Below, piece after piece: positions 40,597 to 49,270 of a stretch of DNA of 64,000 nucleotides (its first letter is position 1; each line of letters starts with the position of its first letter). The translations under genes were made by a program, and so were the position numbers. This DNA comes from an uncultured Collinsella sp. (GTDB lineage: Bacteria; Actinomycetota; Coriobacteriia; Coriobacteriales; Coriobacteriaceae), in the NCBI GenBank assembly GCA_902489665.1, contig CABUAT010000002.1, positions 1 through 64,000 on the forward strand, read 5' to 3'. Under the pieces are notes generated by a model. It was not told where the DNA came from. It searched no databases and saw nothing but the letters and a program-made list of their open reading frames with translations.

Positions 40597-41019
40597 TTAC
40601 AAAGTGCAGCCCACGACCTCGATTATGGCAAAAATCGGCACTAAAAACGGGAGCAATGGCAGGGAGCGCGATTTTGCGATGAGGCAAGCGACGGCAAGGG
40701 TCAGGAGCGCAACCGCAAACGCGACAACGCCGCCCAGGGGATCGAAGGTACAAAGGGCAAAGAGTGCCTTGACGTCCCCCATGCCAATGCCAGGAGCGTG
40801 GCGAACTCTACGCCAGAGCGACTCGGTAAGCACAAGGCCAAGGTAGACGATGACCGCAAGACCGGCGTGGTCAAGCGCTGTGTTCAAACCGAGATCGAGC
40901 CAAACGCCCGCCAACGCCGTCACGGCACATGCGCCGGCAAGCCCATTGGGAAACCGTCGCTCTCGGGCATCAATTGCCACGCCGGCAAAGATGCAAATCC
41001 AAAACGGGATATAGACCAT
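40597..41019 (-). CDS. GxGD-type prepilin peptidase-like protein (A24), no methylase domain
   Basis: This 140-residue membrane protein of the A24 prepilin/preflagellin peptidase family has about five helices and the two expected catalytic aspartates: IDARERRFPNGL near residue 20, and IGMGDVKALFALC (GxGD) near 75. The N-terminal cysteine-rich methyltransferase domain of bifunctional PilD/ComC is absent. A strong GGAGGAG precedes the ATG at 41019. No pilin, ATPase or secretin gene is nearby, so its substrate must be encoded elsewhere. It might process a Tad or type IV-like pilin. Confidence 0.82.
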   Translation of the reverse strand: MVYIPFWICIFAGVAIDARERRFPNGLAGACAVTALAGVWLDLGLNTALDHAGLAVIVYLGLVLTESLWRRVRHAPGIGMGDVKALFALCTFDPLGGVVAFAVALLTLAVACLIAKSRSLPLLPFLVPIFAIIEVVGCTL

Positions 41020-41045
41020 CGGACTCCTCCTCGAGCTGCATCGCA

Positions 41046-41090
41046 AAAGCAAAAACCACCACAAAGGTGCCTGTCCCCTTTGCGGTGGTT
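41046..41090 (-). terminator. Rho-independent terminator after the glycosyltransferase gene
   Basis: Leftward, AACCACCGCAAAGG pairs with CCTTTGTGGTGGTT around a nine-base loop and is followed by TTTGCTTTTG. The loop contains GGGACAGGCA. Confidence 0.8.
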
Positions 41091-41100
41091 TTGGTGGTGG

Positions 41101-42396
41101 CTATTTGGCGCCTTGCATGACCTCGTCAAGGGTAACGTTGACGGCGTGCTGCGTCGGCACCCAGTCGACCTTCAGGAACAGCGCGGCCACCGTGATGGGG
41201 ATATAGCTGAACATAAAGATCGGGAAGGTAAACAGGTTAGTCACCAGACGCCACTTTTGCGCGCAGTGAATGTGCTTGTACTCAAAGATAGTCGTGAGCA
41301 GCGCCAGGATAAAGAAGGTCTGATACATCATGGCGAAGGTCATAATGAGCGAAGCGGCGCACGCCTGCATCTCGACTTCGGTAGCCAAGAAACCATGCGA
41401 AAGGCCACCCACAATCAAGAACGTCGCATTAGCGAGCATCGAGATCAGCGATAGCAGCATACCCGGGGCGATCGTCATGAACATGTCGTAGGCGGCAAAG
41501 CGATGATAGCGGAACGTCGACTTGACCAGATGCTTACCGTAGGTAAAGAACACCTGGTAAAAGCCCTTGGTCCAGCGCATACGCTGCTTCCAGGATGCCT
41601 TGAACGTCACGGGTTGCTCGTCAAAGAACTCCGCCGGCGCATAGCCAATGCGAATACCGTGAATAGCGCAGAACGTAGTGAACTGAATGTCCTCGGTCAG
41701 CGTGTGGAACTGCCAACCGTGCATGCCCTCGATAACGCTTGACGAGATAAGGTAACCCGAACCCGAAACAGCGCAGGACGTCTTGCAGATATTACGCGCG
41801 TTGTTGAGGAAGCGCGCCTCGCGTAGATACCACGTGGCATTAGCAGCCGAGATCCACGAGCTGCCAAAATTCTTGGAGTTACGATAGCTCGTGACCACAT
41901 GGAAGCCCTGGTCAAAGGCATCGTTCATCTTGGAGACGTAATCGCGGGAGATGACGTTATCGGCATCGAAGATAAAGTAGCCCTCAAACGTGTCGGGATA
42001 CTCGTTGAGAATGCGATCGAAACCAAAGTCCATGACCCAGCTCTTGCCCTTTCGGGCCAGGTCATTGCGCTCGTAAACAATGGCACCGGCCTCGCGTGCG
42101 AGCTGCGCGGTGTTGTCGGTGCAGGCGTCGGCAACGACAAAGACCTCGATAAGCTCGGACGGATAGTCCTGGTCCTTGATGGAGCGTACGAGATTGGCAA
42201 TTACGGCTTCCTCGTTATGCGCAGCAATGAAGAAGGCATAGCGGTGAAGTTTTTTGGCCTTGGGAGGCGCGACCTCGCCACGAAGAGCGCCAATGACAAA
42301 GAAGACCACCTGGTACAGAAAGCAGACCGTGAGCAGCATGACAACAATCTGGTTGAAGATCACGATGGGTGTGTTGGTTTGTAAAAAGGCGAGCAT
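41101..42396 (-). CDS. Membrane-bound processive family 2 glycosyltransferase
   Basis: This 431-residue enzyme of the cellulose/hyaluronan synthase type has an N-terminal helix pair and a cytosolic GT2 domain: FFIAAHNEEAVIANLVRSI, VVADACTDNTAQLARE, FIFDADNVISRDYV (DxD), TEDIQFTTFCA, and KQRMRWTKGFYQVFFTY (the QxxRW motif of processive enzymes). Four or more C-terminal helices form a likely translocation channel. It probably makes a repeating surface polysaccharide or a glycolipid; the sugar is unknown. It lies alone, followed by a terminator. Confidence 0.9.
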   Translation of the reverse strand: MLAFLQTNTPIVIFNQIVVMLLTVCFLYQVVFFVIGALRGEVAPPKAKKLHRYAFFIAAHNEEAVIANLVRSIKDQDYPSELIEVFVVADACTDNTAQLAREAGAIVYERNDLARKGKSWVMDFGFDRILNEYPDTFEGYFIFDADNVISRDYVSKMNDAFDQGFHVVTSYRNSKNFGSSWISAANATWYLREARFLNNARNICKTSCAVSGSGYLISSSVIEGMHGWQFHTLTEDIQFTTFCAIHGIRIGYAPAEFFDEQPVTFKASWKQRMRWTKGFYQVFFTYGKHLVKSTFRYHRFAAYDMFMTIAPGMLLSLISMLANATFLIVGGLSHGFLATEVEMQACAASLIMTFAMMYQTFFILALLTTIFEYKHIHCAQKWRLVTNLFTFPIFMFSYIPITVAALFLKVDWVPTQHAVNVTLDEVMQGAK

Positions 42397-42478
42397 GCAG
42401 GCTCCCGAGAACGCGTTACGTAAACAACCGTATATCTTACCGCAGGCTTACCGAGTTCAAGAAACCACCTAATACTGG

Positions 42479-43492
42479 CTAGGCTTCGAGCAGACCGAGC
42501 TGCGGAACGATTTCGTCGCCGGCAGCGGTGCGGCCAAGCGAGCGCGGGGCCAGGTCGTCAAGAACCGCGGCGAGATCCCACGGTAGCTCGTCGCGGCACT
42601 CAATGCGCTCCCCCGTCACGGGATGGTCGAATGCAACACGCCAGGAATGAAGGAATTGCCTGGTCAGACCCTGATCGGCGCGTGCATCGCACTTGCCGTA
42701 GAGCGGATCGCCCACGCAGGCGTGGTTGATATGGCGCATATGCACGCGAATCTGATGTGTGCGGCCCGTAAACAGGTGGCACTCGACGAGCGTATAGCCG
42801 TCGTCAAAACGCGTGGAATCGAAGCGCTCGAGGACCTTAAAGGTCGTAATGGCCTGGCGCGCGAAAGGATCGTCCGAAACCGCCATCTTGACACGGTCAC
42901 GCGTAGAACGGGCAATGCCGGTGTTAATGGTGCCCTCATCCATAGCGATATGTCCGTGAACGAGCGTGATATAGCGACGATCGAGCGTGCGCGTGCGAAT
43001 GAGATTTTGGAGCGCGCGCTGCGTGTCGTCGTCTTTTGCCGCAAGCATGAGGCCCGAGGTATCGCGATCTAAACGATGCACGATGCCGGGGCGGTCCTCA
43101 CCCTGCACGGTACCCAGATGGTCAATGCCGCAGTGGTAGACCAGAGCGTTCGCAAGCGTGCCGCTCTCGTGGCCATGGGCGGGATGGCACACCAGGCCGC
43201 GCTGCTTGGAGAGCACGATGAGGTAGTCGTCCTCGTAACGGATATCGAGGGGGATGGCCTCGGGAATCACATCAGTGGGATCATGCGGCTCGGGCAGGTC
43301 GACCGAGATGCGGTCACCGGAGCGCACAGCATATTTTTTTGATAGGCAGGTCCCGCCGTTCACGATTACGGCGCCGCCCTCGATCAGATGCGCGCAGGCA
43401 GAGCGCGTGGGGCAGCCGTCGTTGGCACCCAGAAAGGCGTCGAGACGCTGGCCAGAGCAATCGTCGGCAACAAGAATATGGATGTCGGCCAT
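42479..43492 (-). CDS. RluA-family pseudouridine synthase (RluD-like)
   Basis: This enzyme isomerises uridines in 23S rRNA. The 337 residues have an S4 RNA-binding domain at 1-70 (CSGQRLDAFLGANDGCPTRS) and a catalytic domain with GIVHRLDRDTSGLMLAAKDD near residue 125 (the catalytic aspartate is in RLD) and HLFTGRTHQIRVHM near 235. The ATG overlaps the lspA stop (TAATG). The lspA-rluD pairing is widespread in Gram-positive bacteria. RluD versus RluC specificity is not determined. Confidence 0.93.
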   Translation of the reverse strand: MADIHILVADDCSGQRLDAFLGANDGCPTRSACAHLIEGGAVIVNGGTCLSKKYAVRSGDRISVDLPEPHDPTDVIPEAIPLDIRYEDDYLIVLSKQRGLVCHPAHGHESGTLANALVYHCGIDHLGTVQGEDRPGIVHRLDRDTSGLMLAAKDDDTQRALQNLIRTRTLDRRYITLVHGHIAMDEGTINTGIARSTRDRVKMAVSDDPFARQAITTFKVLERFDSTRFDDGYTLVECHLFTGRTHQIRVHMRHINHACVGDPLYGKCDARADQGLTRQFLHSWRVAFDHPVTGERIECRDELPWDLAAVLDDLAPRSLGRTAAGDEIVPQLGLLEA

Positions 43493-44073
43493 TAACGCTC
43501 ATTCCTTTCGCGAATCTTGCGGGCACGCTCCCCACGCTGCTTGGCTTTGCGCTTGGCGCGGGCCTCATCACGGGCATTGAGCTCGGCAGTCGCATCGACT
43601 TCGCGGGCCGCAGGGCTCAAGAACATGTAGCCGATGAGGGCAAGCACAACGCCTACGGTGATGCCGATATCGGCCACGTTAAAGACGGGAAAGTCGATGA
43701 AGGTGGTGGCAATAAAATCGGTCACAAAGCCAAAAGCCAGGCGATCGATCGCGTTGCCAATGGCGCCACCCACGACCATGGCCATGCCCACAACCTCCAA
43801 GCGAGCAAGCTGGGGCGTGCGAAGCAAGTACACGGCAATGGCGACAATGACCGCAAGCGCCAGCAAAGCGAACGCAACGCCATGCCCCTCGCCCATGCTA
43901 AAGGCAGCACCGATATTACGGACAAACATAAAGTCAATGACACCGGGGATGACGGTCACATGCAAAGCGTCGCCCACGGCACGAACCGCAAGCTTGGTCA
44001 GCTGGTCAAGAAGCAGCACAACCAGCGCCACCCCACCAGCAACACCCAACCGCCAACGCAAAGGCGGCGTCAT
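43492..44073 (-). CDS. lspA: Lipoprotein signal peptidase II
   Basis: LspA cleaves signal peptides of diacylglyceryl-modified prolipoproteins in the membrane. It has four helices and the conserved blocks LLLDQLTKL, FVRNIGAAFSM, VGGAIGNAIDRLAFG and FNVADIGITVG; the last two contain the catalytic aspartate pair. The 193-residue length includes an unusual basic tail of about 35 residues rich in Arg, Lys and Ala. ATG at 44073 follows TGGGGG; a TTG at 44091 is a less likely start. It would mature the cbiK-operon lipoproteins among others. Confidence 0.94.
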   Translation of the reverse strand: MTPPLRWRLGVAGGVALVVLLLDQLTKLAVRAVGDALHVTVIPGVIDFMFVRNIGAAFSMGEGHGVAFALLALAVIVAIAVYLLRTPQLARLEVVGMAMVVGGAIGNAIDRLAFGFVTDFIATTFIDFPVFNVADIGITVGVVLALIGYMFLSPAAREVDATAELNARDEARAKRKAKQRGERARKIRERNER

Positions 44074-44205
44074 ACCCCCAGCACGACCCAAATCAATCCC
44101 CTACCCTCAAGAACATCGAATTCCGTTTAACGCAATTAACCATCTTATATTGCCACACGCAGAGCGCACGACATATCCACCAACACAAGCAAAATAACCA
44201 GCATA

Positions 44206-44245
44206 AAAAGAAAGCGGCATTCCGAAAAACAGAATGCCGCTTTTA
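44206..44245 (-). terminator. Rho-independent terminator after ileS (usable in both directions)
   Basis: AAAGCGGCATTC pairs with GAATGCCGCTTT around a short loop; leftward it is followed by CTTTTT, and rightward by a T-run too. It ends the ileS transcript. Confidence 0.85.
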
Positions 44246-44313
44246 TTCAGCGGAGCAAATGGGCCGAAGGCGCCCAAATTCTACCTATAACTAAAATGCC
44301 GAGTTACCGTGCC

Positions 44314-47115
44314 TTAAAGGGCATTCGCACACCTCTCGCAGATGTGAGCATGGCCGTTGTACTCGCCGACGGTGGTGCGGTAGTTCCAGCAACGGTCGCA
44401 GCACTCGCCCTCGGCAGCCTCGATGGCAACGGAAAGCTCCTCGCCCTGGGTAAGCTCAACATCGGAGACGATGTAGAACTCGGCCAGGTCGACGGCCTTA
44501 TCACCGGTCAGCAGCGCGTACATCTCGGCGGGAACGACCGCCTTGACGCGGACCTGCTGGCTCTTGGTGAAGGTACCGGCGGAGCGGGCATCCTCAAGGG
44601 CCTTGGTCACGGCGCTACGGAGCTCGAGTGAAGCCTCGAGCACGCCCTCAAACTCATTGGCCTCGTCGAACGTGATGGGCGACTTGTACCAATCGAGCAG
44701 CGCGGCGTACTTCTGGTGATCGACGCAGCCGGCGGGCGCATAGGCCATGGCCTCGTCAACCGTGTAGGACAGGATCGGCTGAAGGTCGCGCATGAGCATC
44801 GAGAAGAGCTCGGCCAGCACGGTCTGGGCGCTGCGGCGCTCGAGCGAGCCGGGCTTCTCACAGTACAGACGGTCCTTCAGGGCGTCGAGATACACGTTGG
44901 AGAGCTCGGTAACCACGAAGTCGTAGAGCGCACGGTAAGCGCGCGGGAACTCGTAGCAAGAGTAAGCGTCGTCGACCTCGGCCTGGACCTGGGTCAGACG
45001 GGCAACCATGAGCTTGTCGAGCGGCAACAGGTCGGCAAAGGCGACGCCGTCGGTCTCGGGCTCAAACTGACCCTCGAGCTCGGAGAGCAAGAAGCGCAGC
45101 GTGTTGCGGAAACGACGGTAGGCATCAGACGTACGGGCGAGAATCTCGTGGTCGATGGAAACGTCGGAGCTGGTGTCGACCGAGGCGACCCACAGGCGAA
45201 TGATGTCAGCGCCCATCTCGTCGCAGACCTTGTTGGGGTCGATGACGTTGCCGAGCGACTTGGACATCTTGCGACCCTGACCGTCGAGCGTGAAGCCCTG
45301 CGAGACGACCGCCTTGTACGGAGCATGGCCGTTGGCACCCACCGAGGTGAGCAGCGAGCTCTGGAACCAACCACGATGCTGGTCGGAGCCCTCGAGATAC
45401 ACGTCCGCCGGGTACTCCAGCTCGGGGCGGTACTCGCAGACGGCCTTCCAGGAAACGCCGGAGTCCCACCACACGTCGAGGATGTCCTTATCGGCCTTGA
45501 GGTGATGACCGCCGCACTTGGGGCAGACGCAGGCATCGCCCAGGTAGCTCTCGGGAGCGTCGGTGAACCAGGCGTCAGAGCCCTTCTCGTGGAAGAGCTT
45601 GATGACGGCGTCGAGCGTAGCGTCGTTCATGACCTTCTCGCCGCAGTCGGCGCAGGTGTAGCTGGGGATAGGCACGCCCCAGTTGCGCTGGCGGCTGATG
45701 CACCAGTCGGGACGCTGCTCGACCATGGCGCCGATGCGGTTGGCGGCATGGGCCGGATACCACTTGACGTTCTCGCGGACCTCCTTGCCAGCCTGCTCGC
45801 GCAGACCCGTCTTGTCCATCGAGACGAACCACTGGTCGGTAGCACGGAAGAGCACCGGGTGCTTGCAGCGCCAGCAGTGCGGATAGCTGTGCGTGATCTT
45901 CTTCTCGAGGACCAGGGTGCCGCGCTCGCGCAGGAACTCGATGATGTGCGGGTTGGCCTCATCGGTATCCATACCGCTGAAGGGGCCACCGGTACCAAAC
46001 TCCTCGCCGGTGTAGAACTTACCGTCGTCATCGACCGGCATGCAGATATCGGTGATGCCCTCCTTGAGGCAGGCAAAGTAGTCGTCGACGCCATGGCCGG
46101 GCGAGTTGTGGACGATACCGGTACCGTCGTCGACACCGACGTAATCGGCCAGCAACGCCACCCCCTCAACACCGTCAAAGATCGGCTGCTTGTAGTGGAT
46201 GTGGTGGAAGGTCTCGGCGGGAACCACATAGGGCTTGCCGTCGACCATAACCGGGGTGTACTCCCAGCCAAACTCCTCGCAGCACTTGGGGGCCAGGTCC
46301 TCGAGCATGACCTCGGCACGACCCTCGTGCTCAACGGCGACATAGGCAGCGCCGGGCTTGAGGGAAACTGCCTGGTCGGAGGGGATGGTCCACGGCGTGG
46401 TCGTCCAGATGATAAAGTCAACCGGGCCGTCGAAGTTCTCGAGGCCGGCGGGCTTGGAGGTCATCTCAAAGCGCACGAAGATGGACGGGCTCGTCTCGTC
46501 GGAGTACTCAATCTCGGCCTCAGCAAGTGCGGTGTGGCAGTGCTTGCACCAGTGAACCGGCTTGTGGCCGCGATAGATCATGCCCTTGTCGAACATGGCC
46601 TTGAAAACCTCGATGTCGGCGGCGTCATGCTGGTGATAGAGCGTCAGATAGGGGTTGTCCCAATCGCCGAGCACGCCCAGGCGACGGAAGCCGGCCTTCT
46701 GCAGCTCGATGTTCTCGACAGCGAACTTGTTGCAAAGCTCGCGGATCTTAGCCGTGGAGCTCTGGTTGAACTTCTCGGTGCCGAGCTTCTCCTCGACTTT
46801 ATGCTCGATCGGCTGGCCATGGCAGTCCCAACCGGGGACATAGGGAACCTCATAGCCCTGCATCATCCAGTAGCGGTTGATCATGTCCTTGGAGATCTTG
46901 TTCATGGCGTGGCCGATGTGGATCGGGCCGTTGGCGTACGGAGGGCCGTCGTGCAGCACGAACTTCTTGTGACCCTCGTTCTTCTTCAGAACCTGCTCGT
47001 AGACCTTGTTGTCCTGCCAGTCCTTGAGTCGCTTGGGCTCGGACTTGGAAAGACCGGCACGCATGGGAAAACCGGTTTTGGGCAGATTCATCGTCTGCTT
47101 GTACTCGTTTGCCAC
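44314..47115 (-). CDS. ileS: Isoleucyl-tRNA synthetase
   Basis: IleS charges tRNA-Ile and edits valine. The 933 residues show HDGPPYANGPIHIGHAMNK (HIGH motif) near 60, the CP1 editing domain with TTTPWTIPSDQAVSL, the DQHRGWFQSSL block, GRKMSKSLGNVID (KMSKS) near residue 600, and a C-terminal zinc finger with CDRCWNYR and CERC. Start GTG at 47115 has AAAGGGG five bases upstream. Expression is controlled by the T-box leader immediately upstream. Confidence 0.97.
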   Translation of the reverse strand: MANEYKQTMNLPKTGFPMRAGLSKSEPKRLKDWQDNKVYEQVLKKNEGHKKFVLHDGPPYANGPIHIGHAMNKISKDMINRYWMMQGYEVPYVPGWDCHGQPIEHKVEEKLGTEKFNQSSTAKIRELCNKFAVENIELQKAGFRRLGVLGDWDNPYLTLYHQHDAADIEVFKAMFDKGMIYRGHKPVHWCKHCHTALAEAEIEYSDETSPSIFVRFEMTSKPAGLENFDGPVDFIIWTTTPWTIPSDQAVSLKPGAAYVAVEHEGRAEVMLEDLAPKCCEEFGWEYTPVMVDGKPYVVPAETFHHIHYKQPIFDGVEGVALLADYVGVDDGTGIVHNSPGHGVDDYFACLKEGITDICMPVDDDGKFYTGEEFGTGGPFSGMDTDEANPHIIEFLRERGTLVLEKKITHSYPHCWRCKHPVLFRATDQWFVSMDKTGLREQAGKEVRENVKWYPAHAANRIGAMVEQRPDWCISRQRNWGVPIPSYTCADCGEKVMNDATLDAVIKLFHEKGSDAWFTDAPESYLGDACVCPKCGGHHLKADKDILDVWWDSGVSWKAVCEYRPELEYPADVYLEGSDQHRGWFQSSLLTSVGANGHAPYKAVVSQGFTLDGQGRKMSKSLGNVIDPNKVCDEMGADIIRLWVASVDTSSDVSIDHEILARTSDAYRRFRNTLRFLLSELEGQFEPETDGVAFADLLPLDKLMVARLTQVQAEVDDAYSCYEFPRAYRALYDFVVTELSNVYLDALKDRLYCEKPGSLERRSAQTVLAELFSMLMRDLQPILSYTVDEAMAYAPAGCVDHQKYAALLDWYKSPITFDEANEFEGVLEASLELRSAVTKALEDARSAGTFTKSQQVRVKAVVPAEMYALLTGDKAVDLAEFYIVSDVELTQGEELSVAIEAAEGECCDRCWNYRTTVGEYNGHAHICERCANAL

Positions 47116-47157
47116 GGTACCCCTTTCATGTCGTGGGCGCGCACGCCCGTTGGGCAC

Positions 47158-47456
47158 CAAAAAAGCGCCCGTCCCTACAAGCTGGGACGAAGCGCCACAA
47201 AAACGGGCTGTATGCCCGCAAAAGCTCTTCGTTTAACCACCCAGCTTAGATGCCCTCGCCCGCGTATTCGCGCGCTCGCATCCGTTACTCGGCTGGCCTG
47301 TATCGACGACCATCTCGGCGATATCTACTAAGACGTGCCTGCGCGGCACGTCCGTTGGGACCGCAGCTCCGGGGTGATTTTCATCGGTCGCATGCACGGG
47401 TTCTCAGCGCTCCCCGCTCTCTGTGGCATGCGGACGGCCGACTACTCGTCCCCATC
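47158..47456 (-). promoter_or_regulatory. T-box leader controlling ileS
   Basis: Read leftward, the leader begins GATGGGGACGAGTAG (stem I base, near 47456). The likely specifier is AAAATCACC with ATC (Ile) at 47378-47376. The T-box core AAGCTGGGTGGTTAAACG lies at 47247-47230; its TGGT can pair with the ACCA end of uncharged tRNA-Ile. A terminator follows: GCGC..CGTCCC pairing with GGGACG.GCGC at 47165-47195, then TTTTTT. GTCCC at the terminator can alternatively pair with the T-box segment, forming the antiterminator. Uncharged tRNA-Ile should thus switch ileS on. Boundaries are approximate. Confidence 0.88.
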
Positions 47457-47602
47457 AACGCTTATGCGGAGTATGCTAGCACGTTCCGCGCCGGCGAAAA
47501 ACCCTCAACACTGGTTTCATACGTAAGAAATTTCTCGTGGTCGTTAGCCTTCTCTAGGAGCAAAATACCTGAAAGCACTTTAACTAACGAAAGAAGGCTG
47601 CC

Positions 47603-48685
47603 ATGCGCACAATCGGAATGAGCGACTACACCGTCGGCGAGGATTGCTTTACCGAGCTGCCCGCCGCACTGGCGGAGTACGGCGCGAAGAAAGTCGCCAT
47701 CATTGGTGGCAAGCGAGCCCTAGCTGCGGCGCTGCCGGGCATCGAGGCGGCGCTTGAAGGTACCGACGTCGAGATTCTGGAGACGCGCGTCTACGGCACC
47801 AACAGTACGCGCGCCAATATCGCCAAGGTCGTGAACTCCCCCGCTTGCCAGCGGGCAGACGTGCTTATCGCCTGTGGCGGCGGCAAGGCACTCGACACCG
47901 TCAAGACAGCGGCAATCGAGCTCAAGAAGATTGTCTTTACGGTGCCGACGATTTGCTCTAACTGTTCCGCCGCGACCGCCATTGCCGTCGTCTACAACGA
48001 CGATGGATCGCTCGAGGGCTATTCGTACCCCAACCGACCGGCGCACATCTTCATCAATCCCAAGATCATCGCCGAGGCTCCGGCGGAGTACTTCTGGGCC
48101 GGCGTGGGCGACGCCCTGTCCAAGCAGCCCGAAGTCGAGTACGCCACGAGCGCCGGCGACCTGGAGCACACCGCCGGCCTTGGCCTGGCTCTTGCCCACA
48201 CCTGTTCCGAGCCGCTGTTTACCTATGGTGTTCAGGGTCTTGAGGACGTTCGTCAGAATCTGTCGAGCGAGGCCGTCAAGCAGATCGCGCTCGACATCGT
48301 GGTCAACACGGGCTATGTCTCGAACCTGACCAACCAGAACGATTACTACTACAACTCGAGCGTGGCGCACGCGTTCTACAACGCCACCTGCAGCATTCCG
48401 CGTGAGGGCACCTACCTGCACGGCGAAGTCGTAAGCCTGGGCGTGCTGGTGTTGTTCGCCTACACGGGCGACACCGAGAACCTTAAGCGCTATGCTGACT
48501 TCAACAAGCAGATGGGGCTGCCCGTAACGCTTGAGCAGGTCGGGCTTTCCGAGACCGATATCCCTGCCCTGTGCGAGCACGCGCACGCCACCAACGAGTG
48601 GAAGCAAGGCAACCCGGAGCCCTTCACCGACGTAAAATTCGCCGCCGCCATCAAGACCGCCAACGCCTACGGCCACACGCTCTAG
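47603..48685 (+). CDS. Glycerol-dehydrogenase-like iron/zinc alcohol dehydrogenase
   Basis: This 360-residue NAD(P)-dependent metal dehydrogenase of the GldA branch has VAIIGGKRALAAALPGIEA, the dinucleotide loop LIACGGGKALDTVKTAAIEL near residue 90, VPTICSNCSAATAIAVVY, and metal ligands: aspartate in WAGVGDALSKQPE and histidines in SSVAHAFYNATC and GTYLHGEVVSLG. ATG at 47603 has AGAAGG upstream. It stands alone, divergent from ileS, and ends in its own terminator. Substrate could be glycerol, hydroxyketones or another polyol; the family is also easily confused with DHQ synthase relatives. Confidence 0.9.
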   Translation: MRTIGMSDYTVGEDCFTELPAALAEYGAKKVAIIGGKRALAAALPGIEAALEGTDVEILETRVYGTNSTRANIAKVVNSPACQRADVLIACGGGKALDTVKTAAIELKKIVFTVPTICSNCSAATAIAVVYNDDGSLEGYSYPNRPAHIFINPKIIAEAPAEYFWAGVGDALSKQPEVEYATSAGDLEHTAGLGLALAHTCSEPLFTYGVQGLEDVRQNLSSEAVKQIALDIVVNTGYVSNLTNQNDYYYNSSVAHAFYNATCSIPREGTYLHGEVVSLGVLVLFAYTGDTENLKRYADFNKQMGLPVTLEQVGLSETDIPALCEHAHATNEWKQGNPEPFTDVKFAAAIKTANAYGHTL

Positions 48686-48694
48686 ACCCAGGCC

Positions 48695-48736
48695 AAAACC
48701 ACCACAAGGGAGCAGTGCCCTTGTGGTGGTTTTTTA
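48695..48736 (+). terminator. Bidirectional terminator between the dehydrogenase and DUF523 genes
   Basis: AAAACCACCACAAGGG pairs with CCCTTGTGGTGGTTTT around a seven-base loop, followed rightward by TTTTTATTG and leftward by a T-run from the complementary A-tract. It serves both converging genes. Confidence 0.88.
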
Positions 48737-49189
48737 TTGCTCCAGCATGCTGGGGTCGAACTCGCTTGCCGGGATCACACGGTAGCCGTGGCGCAGGAGC
48801 AGGTCGACGAAAACACCGTTGCCCGCGGTGAGCGTACTGCTAAAGGTGCCGTCGTAGATGTGACCCGCACCGCACGAGGGGCTGCGGTCCTGAAGGATGC
48901 ACGCGACTATCTCTTCCGGTCCGCCTGCCTGCTCGCACATATCGAGCGCACGTTGGGCACCCAGGCGAAATTCACGATCAACCGAGATGCCCTCGCAGGT
49001 ACGAACCTCGCCGTTCACAATCTCGGACGGCTTGCGCGGCGTGAGCAGGCCGCCAAAGACCTCGGGGCACACGAGGAGGACCTCGGTCCCCGTGCGCTCG
49101 CAAGCCTCGACCAACGCGCGGTGGTAGTTATCGAGCCCGTTATACTTGCAGCTCTCGCCCATCAAGCAGGCGCTCACCACGATCTTCAT
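48734..49189 (-). CDS. DUF523 family protein
   Basis: This 151-residue DUF523 protein is recognised by MKIVVSACLMGESCKYNG at the start, LLVCPEVFGGLLTPRKPSEI in the middle and ILQDRSPSCGAG (SPSCG) at about residue 105. The cysteines in SACL, CKY and SPSCG could bind a metal or cluster. No function is established as far as I know. The start at 49189 is chosen over an upstream ATG for better spacing from GAGAGGG. Confidence 0.88.
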   Translation of the reverse strand: MKIVVSACLMGESCKYNGLDNYHRALVEACERTGTEVLLVCPEVFGGLLTPRKPSEIVNGEVRTCEGISVDREFRLGAQRALDMCEQAGGPEEIVACILQDRSPSCGAGHIYDGTFSSTLTAGNGVFVDLLLRHGYRVIPASEFDPSMLEQ

Positions 49190-49205
49190 TTCCATCCCTC
49201 TCAAG

Positions 49206-49243
49206 CAAAACGCCCCATTTGAGAAAGCTGCTCAAATGGGGCG
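49206..49243 (-). terminator. Rho-independent terminator after ftsH
   Basis: CGCCCCATTTGAG pairs perfectly with CTCAAATGGGGCG around a seven-base loop; leftward it is followed by TTTTGC. Confidence 0.83.
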
Positions 49244-49270
49244 TCGGCGTTTACTGGCTCGGCCGCGGCG

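Noticed and set aside
44716..47331. An 871-codon open frame opposite ileS
   Set aside because: Same reason; it also runs through the T-box leader, which no real gene would be expected to do.
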